From: HRBIN12 sp964447335
Lineage (GTDB): Bacteria; Actinomycetota; UBA4738; HRBIN12
Assembly (NCBI GenBank): GCA_964447335.1
Contig: CAYUSA010000025.1
Location: forward strand, 1 to 44,112
Direction of reading: 5' to 3'
DNA length: 44,112 bases
The notes under the pieces were generated by a model. The model made no database searches and was not told the origin of the DNA. It saw only the letters and a program-made list of their open reading frames with translations. Positions 39,971 through 44,112 of the stretch are shown piece by piece. The translations under genes were made by a program, and so were the position numbers. The stretch's first letter is position 1, and each line of letters begins with the position of its first letter.

Positions 39971-42460
39971 GTGTCCGGGCTGCCGACGCCACCGCCTGCG
40001 CCGGTCGCGCGGCTGCTCGAGGAGCGCTCGGCGCTCGACCGCGCGTACTCACCGGGCCACCACGGCCGGTGGTCGGCGGCTCGTCGTGCCGAGATCGTGG
40101 ATGCGTGCCTGCGCGAGCTGTTCTCGCTCGCCGAGCCGGGGCCGGGGATCGCGCTCATCGCGCTCGGCGGCTACGGGCGGGGCGAGCTCGCACCGCGCTC
40201 CGACGTGGACCTGCTGATCCTGCACGACGGCTCCCAGCCCGCGGAGGTCGCCGCGCTCGCCAAGCGTCTCCTGTATCCGCTCTGGGACGCCGGGCTCACC
40301 ATCGGCCACGGCGTGCGGACGCCCGTCGAGTGCGCGACCCTTTCGGCGGAGCGTTTGGACGCCGCGACCGCGATGCTCGACGGCCGGTGGCTCGCGGGAG
40401 ACCCGGATCTGTGGGCCGAGACGCGGGGCACGCTCGTCGCCGCGCTCCGCGACGAGCCTCGCGCGTTCGCCGAGAGCCTCCACGCGGATGCCGACTCTCG
40501 TTCCGAGCGCTTCGGGCACGTCTCCCACCTGCTCGAGCCCGACCTGAAGGAGGGCGCCGGCGGGCTGCGCGACGCGAACGCGCTCGGATGGCTCGGGATA
40601 GTGCTCGGCGAGGAGTCCGACGCGCCCACGCTCGACGGCCTCGGCCTCCTCCGCACCGCCGAGCGCGAGGCGGTCGCCGACGCCCATGAGTTCCTCCTGC
40701 GCGTCCGGAGCGCGCTGCACCTCGAGACCGGACGAGCGGCCGACCGCCTGCTCCTCGAGCAGCAGCCGGGGATCGCGCGATGGATGGGCTTCGCGGACGA
40801 GCCCGGCCTGCGCGCGGTCGACGGGCTGATGCGCCAGGTGTTCGAGCACGCCCGCCAGGTCGAGCACGTCCGCACGTCGGTGTTCGACCGCTACCTCCGC
40901 GGCGGTTCGCCGGCTCCGGCGCTCGAGCCGACGCCCGAGGGCGTGCTGCGCGCGCTCGGGGAGGTCGCGCGCGGGCGCGGCTTCCTCGCGCCCGAGACCC
41001 TCGACCAGGTCGAGGCCGCCGAGGTTCCCGATCCGGTCGAGTGGACCGAAGGCGTGCGCGACGCCTTCCTCGAGCTGCTGCGGCACGGCGCCCGCGGCGC
41101 CGCCATGCTCGAGGTGCTCGACCGCGTGGACCTGCTCCGGCGGTACGTGCCGGAGTGGGCGCTCGTGCGGTGCCGGCCGCAGCGCGACCCGTACCACCGA
41201 TTCCCCGTCGACGTGCACCTGCTGCGGACGTTCGGGAACGTCGCGCGGCTGCTCGACGACCCCGGCGAGGATCACGTCGCGGCCGAGGCCGCCGCGCTCG
41301 CGCAGGACCGCGACGGCGTGCTGCTCGGCGCGCTGTTCCACGACATCGGTAAGACGGGGGAGGGCGGTCACGTCGCCGCCGGCCGCGAGGTCGCCTCCCG
41401 CGCGCTCGACCGCATGCGCCTGCCGAGCGCGACCCGCGAGCTCGCGCTCTTCATGGTCGCCGAGCACCTCCTCCTGCCGGACACCGCGACGCGCCGGGAC
41501 CTCGAGGACGACGACCTGGTGAACGACGTGGCCTCGCGCATCGGCGATCCCGAGCGCCTGGCCGCGCTCTACCTGCTCGCGGTTGGCGACGCGGGTGCGA
41601 CGGGCCCGGCCGCGTGGACGCCGTGGCGCGCGACGCTCGTGAGGGAGCTGGTCGCGAAGGTGGAGCGCGTGCTCGAGCGCGGAGAGGCCGGCGCCGAGAT
41701 CGCCGTCCGCCTGGCCGAGCGCGCCGACGCCCTCCGCTCGCTCCTACCCGACGTGTCCGAGGACGAGCTCCGGCGCTTCCTGCTCCGCATGCCGCGGAGC
41801 TACTTCCTCACGCTCCCGCCCGAGCGCGTCGCCGAGCACCACGCGATCGTCGCCCCACCGCTCGGCGTGCTCGAGGTCCGCACGCTCGCCGGTCCCGGCA
41901 CCCGACCGGGCACGCACGCGCTCACGGTCGTCGCGGCCGACCGCCCCGGCCTGCTCTCGCTCATCGCGGGAGTGCTGTCACTCGTGGGCCTGTCGATCCT
42001 GTCCGCGCAGGTCTTCACGACCGAGGACGGCGCGGCCGTCGACGTCTTCGAGGTCGAGGGCGCGTTCGAGACCAAGATCCCCGAGGAACGCTGGCGCGAG
42101 CTCCGCACGACGCTCCGCAAGGCGATCGAGGGCCGCCTCGCGCTCGACCACCGCGTCGAGTCCAAGCGCCGCCACTACCCGCTGCCCCGTCACGGGTTCC
42201 CGGTCGAGGTCAAGGTCCACACCGACGCCTCGGACTTCTTCACCGTCGTCGAGGTCGGCGCCTCCGACCGCATCGGCCTGCTCTTCGACATCACGAGGAC
42301 GTTCGCAGAACTCCGCCTCGACGTGCACCTCGCGAAGGTCGCGACGTACGGCGCTCGGGTGGTCGACGCGTTCTACGTGCGTGACGCGCTCGGCCGCAAG
42401 CTCGACGCGGAGCAGATCGCCGAGCTCGAACGCGCCCTCCACGCCCGATTCGAGGGGTGA
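39971..42460 (+). CDS. glnD: P-II uridylyl/adenylyltransferase
   Basis: Sensor enzyme that modifies and demodifies P-II according to glutamine. The 829 residues show the nucleotidyltransferase site GGYGRGELAPRSDVDLLILH (about 66-85), the central helical region, an HD phosphohydrolase motif LFHDIGKTGEGGH near residue 455, and two C-terminal ACT domains (about 650-720, VVAADRPGLLSLIAG; about 755-829, VGASDRIGLLFDIT) that bind glutamine. The full set indicates both activities. GTG start one base after the glnB stop, so they form an operon. Actinobacterial homologues often adenylylate rather than uridylylate P-II; the sequence does not decide it. Confidence 0.94.
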   Translation: MSGLPTPPPAPVARLLEERSALDRAYSPGHHGRWSAARRAEIVDACLRELFSLAEPGPGIALIALGGYGRGELAPRSDVDLLILHDGSQPAEVAALAKRLLYPLWDAGLTIGHGVRTPVECATLSAERLDAATAMLDGRWLAGDPDLWAETRGTLVAALRDEPRAFAESLHADADSRSERFGHVSHLLEPDLKEGAGGLRDANALGWLGIVLGEESDAPTLDGLGLLRTAEREAVADAHEFLLRVRSALHLETGRAADRLLLEQQPGIARWMGFADEPGLRAVDGLMRQVFEHARQVEHVRTSVFDRYLRGGSPAPALEPTPEGVLRALGEVARGRGFLAPETLDQVEAAEVPDPVEWTEGVRDAFLELLRHGARGAAMLEVLDRVDLLRRYVPEWALVRCRPQRDPYHRFPVDVHLLRTFGNVARLLDDPGEDHVAAEAAALAQDRDGVLLGALFHDIGKTGEGGHVAAGREVASRALDRMRLPSATRELALFMVAEHLLLPDTATRRDLEDDDLVNDVASRIGDPERLAALYLLAVGDAGATGPAAWTPWRATLVRELVAKVERVLERGEAGAEIAVRLAERADALRSLLPDVSEDELRRFLLRMPRSYFLTLPPERVAEHHAIVAPPLGVLEVRTLAGPGTRPGTHALTVVAADRPGLLSLIAGVLSLVGLSILSAQVFTTEDGAAVDVFEVEGAFETKIPEERWRELRTTLRKAIEGRLALDHRVESKRRHYPLPRHGFPVEVKVHTDASDFFTVVEVGASDRIGLLFDITRTFAELRLDVHLAKVATYGARVVDAFYVRDALGRKLDAEQIAELERALHARFEG

Positions 42461-42479
42461 GCGGCGAGTCGCCGTCTAC

Positions 42480-43106
42480 TTAGGCCGGTCCTTCTGTCGC
42501 GGACCGTGCCGACCCAACGATGGTCTGGGCGATCGCGATCAACGTGTCGATGCTCTCGCCCCCCGAAACCTCGACCTCGATGCCATTCACCACGAACCGC
42601 AGGAAGGCGGGATTCGCTCCCTCGATATCCGAGGGTGAGTGCGCCGTGACCCCAAGCGCAACGACACCATCGATGTCGTACAGAGCCTTCGCTTCGCTCG
42701 GGGCTTCGGCCATGTCTCTCGCGTAGTCAGCTTGCGGATCGCCGCCCACCCAGGGTGACTCCCAAACCTCGATGTACTCCTGACGGATCGGACTCGTAAC
42801 GGGCGCCGGTGGTGGGAACTGAAGCGCGACTGCCGATCCATCCGGCCACAGGTACACCGCCGTGATGTTCTGTGCCCCCGCGCTCGGGTGGCTCGGGACG
42901 ATCACGGAGAAGCTGGCCTGCACCTCCGCGTCGGACAGAGTCGTCTTCCACTCATCCGGGTACTGATCGACCTCACCGCCCGGAACGAACGCCGGCTGGG
43001 TAGTCGGTCCGTCGTCGGGACTGCTCGCGCACGCAGGCAGGGGTCCGCCCGACAGGCCCAGAGCGAGCACCAACAACCCTCTTCCGAGGCCGGAAGTGAT
43101 TCCCAC
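42480..43106 (-). CDS. Lipoprotein with a DUF4367-like domain
   Basis: Exported lipoprotein of 208 residues from the chosen GTG. The signal peptide has GLLVLALGLSGGPLPAC with a lipobox-like LPAC (Cys near 24). The mature part has TAVYLWPDGSAVALQF, ESPWVGGDP, and a C-terminal VVNGIEVEVSGGESIDTLIAIAQTI, the strand-helix end seen in DUF4367/RsiW-associated domains. GGGGGAT lies just before the GTG; a longer frame upstream has no family-like sequence. Base composition is lower in GC than the glnD next to it, hinting at transfer. Function unknown. Confidence 0.75.
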   Translation of the reverse strand: MGITSGLGRGLLVLALGLSGGPLPACASSPDDGPTTQPAFVPGGEVDQYPDEWKTTLSDAEVQASFSVIVPSHPSAGAQNITAVYLWPDGSAVALQFPPPAPVTSPIRQEYIEVWESPWVGGDPQADYARDMAEAPSEAKALYDIDGVVALGVTAHSPSDIEGANPAFLRFVVNGIEVEVSGGESIDTLIAIAQTIVGSARSATEGPA

Positions 43107-43139
43107 CTTGATCCCCCCATCCGAGGTACGGATCCTGGC

Positions 43140-43219
43140 GTCCTGGAGATCGACGTTGCGGGCATCTGCGGTTCTACGGCGAGGTGCTCGGGCTGCGGCC
43201 TCGCTCCGTCCTGTACTAG
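43140..43219 (+). pseudogene. Possible remnant of a VOC/glyoxalase-like gene
   Basis: In one frame VLEIDVAGI (from 43140) and in the next frame RFYGEVLGLRP (43169-43201) are recognisable as neighbouring pieces of a vicinal oxygen chelate domain, which has the pattern EIDVADLxxxLRFYGEVLGL. They lie close together in two frames, and the second ends at a TAG after 16 codons. This looks like a degenerate fragment with a deletion and a frameshift. The support is two short motifs, so confidence is low. The bases after it, up to the antitoxin, hold nothing I can assign. Confidence 0.35.
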
Positions 43220-43314
43220 GCGCCGTCACGCGCCGGGTCGAGGCGTCCCTCCGAGCGCGTCGGCTCGTGGTGAGCCTGGAGTTCCTGACCGAGGAGCAGA
43301 CGGACGTGCTTCGA

Positions 43315-43632
43315 TCAGGCGACCTCAACCGTCAGCAGCGGTCGCCGGGTCCGATCTGGGGCGCGCATGCCGAGCGTGAGCGCGAAGCCGGTGGCCCGGG
43401 CGATACTGGTGAGGCTCCGCACGCTGGGCACCTGGGCGCCGGACTCCCATCGCGCGATCGTCGGCTGCGAGGTTCCGATCCGCTTGGCCAGCTCCTTCTG
43501 CGTCAGGCCAGCCACGCCGCGAGCCTCGAGGATCAGGTAACCGACCCCCATCTCGCGGCGGGTCGCCTCGTAGGCGCGAGCCGCCTTGCCGCGAAGCGGC
43601 CTCTTCTCCTTGTGCTCCTCCCACTCCGTCAT
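43315..43632 (-). CDS. HigA-like XRE-family antitoxin
   Basis: Helix-turn-helix antitoxin, 105 residues. The N-terminal 40 residues are charged (MTEWEEHKEKRPLRGKAA), and the HTH is LTQKELAKRIGTSQPTIARWE (about 60-80), followed by LTSIARATGFALTL. The ATG overlaps the toxin stop (ATGA) and the gene lies downstream of the toxin, the HigB-HigA order. It probably neutralises the toxin and represses the promoter upstream of the toxin. The HTH is intact. Confidence 0.88.
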   Translation of the reverse strand: MTEWEEHKEKRPLRGKAARAYEATRREMGVGYLILEARGVAGLTQKELAKRIGTSQPTIARWESGAQVPSVRSLTSIARATGFALTLGMRAPDRTRRPLLTVEVA

Positions 43633-43992
43633 CGTTCGTCTCCTTGCGACCGCCGCTGCCAGTTCCTCATCAGCCGGCGGCCGCGCTCGATCTCCCTTGG
43701 GTCGGTTCTCCGCCCGGTCTTCCGGAAGCTCGTGAGCAGGACCGATCGCCGCTTCGGATCGGCGAAGTAGGTGATCCGCCACGGCCCCGACCGGAGCTCC
43801 CGGAGCTTGCCGGAGAGCTGTGCCTTGTGTACGGCTCCTCCAGAGCACGCCGAACCGTTCCAGGAGGTCGATGCGGAACCGAACCGCTCCGTACTCATCC
43901 GGGTTCCTCCGCTCGAGCTCCTCCAGCCACTCACGCACCGGCTCGCGTCCCCGGCCGTCCACGTAGAAGACGACGGTCCAGGGACCGCTCAT
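43629..43992 (-). pseudogene. HigB/Gp49-like mRNA-interferase toxin, frameshifted
   Basis: Toxin of the phage-derived Gp49-like (RelE superfamily) family. Frame one gives MSGPWTVVFYVDGRGREPVREW to LLERFGVLWRS, and the next frame continues with HKAQLSGKLRELRSGPW, YFADPKRRSVLLTSFRKT and the end. The span of 364 bases is one more than a whole number of codons, so one base is extra near TGGAGGAGCC (around 43840). A corrected protein would be about 120 residues, normal for the family, and the key Arg/Lys residues are all kept. Either a recent inactivation, an assembly error, or a +1 programmed shift; I favour one of the first two. Confidence 0.8.
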
Positions 43993-44001
43993 ACCAAAAA
44001 G

Positions 44002-44031
44002 AGTATCGAACGCACTCGGCACCTCCGTCAA
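44002..44031 (-). promoter_or_regulatory. Toxin-antitoxin promoter
   Basis: On the minus strand TTGACG (44026-44031), an 18-base spacer and GATACT (44002-44007) make the best complete promoter in the window. The toxin ATG begins ten bases after the -10, so the leader is about three bases. The remaining bases to 44112 hold no feature I can support. Confidence 0.55.
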
Positions 44032-44112
44032 CGGGGGCGAGCCTATCTGGGGGTGCTGACATCTAAGGTGGCCCTTGCTCTAGGTTGCCTCCTGGATCGG
44101 GTGCCGAAGCGG

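Noticed and set aside
42461..42475. Terminator after glnD
   Set aside because: Only a 5-bp stem with a 3-base loop can be formed; too weak to call.
1..44112. CRISPR arrays, tRNA or rRNA genes, insertion sequences
   Set aside because: No regularly spaced repeats, cloverleaf-type sequence, rRNA motif, transposase or terminal inverted repeats were recognised by eye; a covariance-model search could still find something.

Overview
The window is about 70% G+C, with dense genes, many GTG starts and 1-4 base stop/start overlaps. Together with a Pol-PE-Lig LigD plus Ku, a DUF5319-like protein, an IclR regulator, tandem-GNAT and PIG-L enzymes and TANNNT-type -10 boxes sitting almost on the start codons, this points to an actinobacterium (Actinomycetota), probably an uncultured, deep-branching one. 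The assignment rests on gene content and style only. I see no rRNA, tRNA, CRISPR array, insertion sequence or origin.

Layout. 1-4.7 kb: glycerol/dihydroxyacetone locus, with leftward glpF-dhaK-dhaL-glpK (glpK cut by the window edge) and, divergently, a second DhaL paralogue followed by an IclR regulator. 4.7-7.7 kb: EamA transporter, a membrane-anchored unknown protein and L-2-hydroxyglutarate oxidase. 7.8-13.1 kb: two large secreted proteins (a PxKF-domain surface protein and a gluzincin-type metalloprotease) around a PHP phosphoesterase. 13.2-19.8 kb: HAD hydrolase, CBS-pair protein, TldD/TldE protease pair, amidohydrolase and C45-type hydrolase. 19.9-26.0 kb: ABC exporter (ATPase plus two permeases, the second frameshifted), a membrane protein, RmuC and a secreted GH114 glycosidase. 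26.1-32.7 kb: arginine operon argC-J-B-R-G-H plus a coupled GNAT, lacking argD and argF. 32.8-34.9 kb: cupin, PIG-L deacetylase, DUF5319-like zinc-ribbon protein, lipoprotein. 34.9-39.6 kb: non-homologous end joining block (ligD; a 43-residue membrane ORF; ku; tandem GNAT). 39.6-42.5 kb: nitrogen signalling pair glnB-glnD. 42.5-44.1 kb: a lipoprotein, a degenerate stretch and a HigBA-like toxin-antitoxin pair whose toxin is frameshifted.

How they work together. GlpF admits glycerol, GlpK phosphorylates it, and DhaK with DhaL phosphorylates dihydroxyacetone; the IclR protein is the likely regulator. The arginine genes overlap one another and are preceded by a promoter with an overlapping inverted repeat, a probable ArgR operator; ArgR is encoded in the operon. 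LigD and Ku form a two-component double-strand-break repair system. GlnD modifies PII at Tyr51.

Nothing here is a clear new system. The best leads are the duplicated DhaL without DhaM, the GNAT coupled to argH, the regulatory region between ligD and ku, the recurring near-leaderless promoter motif, and the two frameshifted genes.
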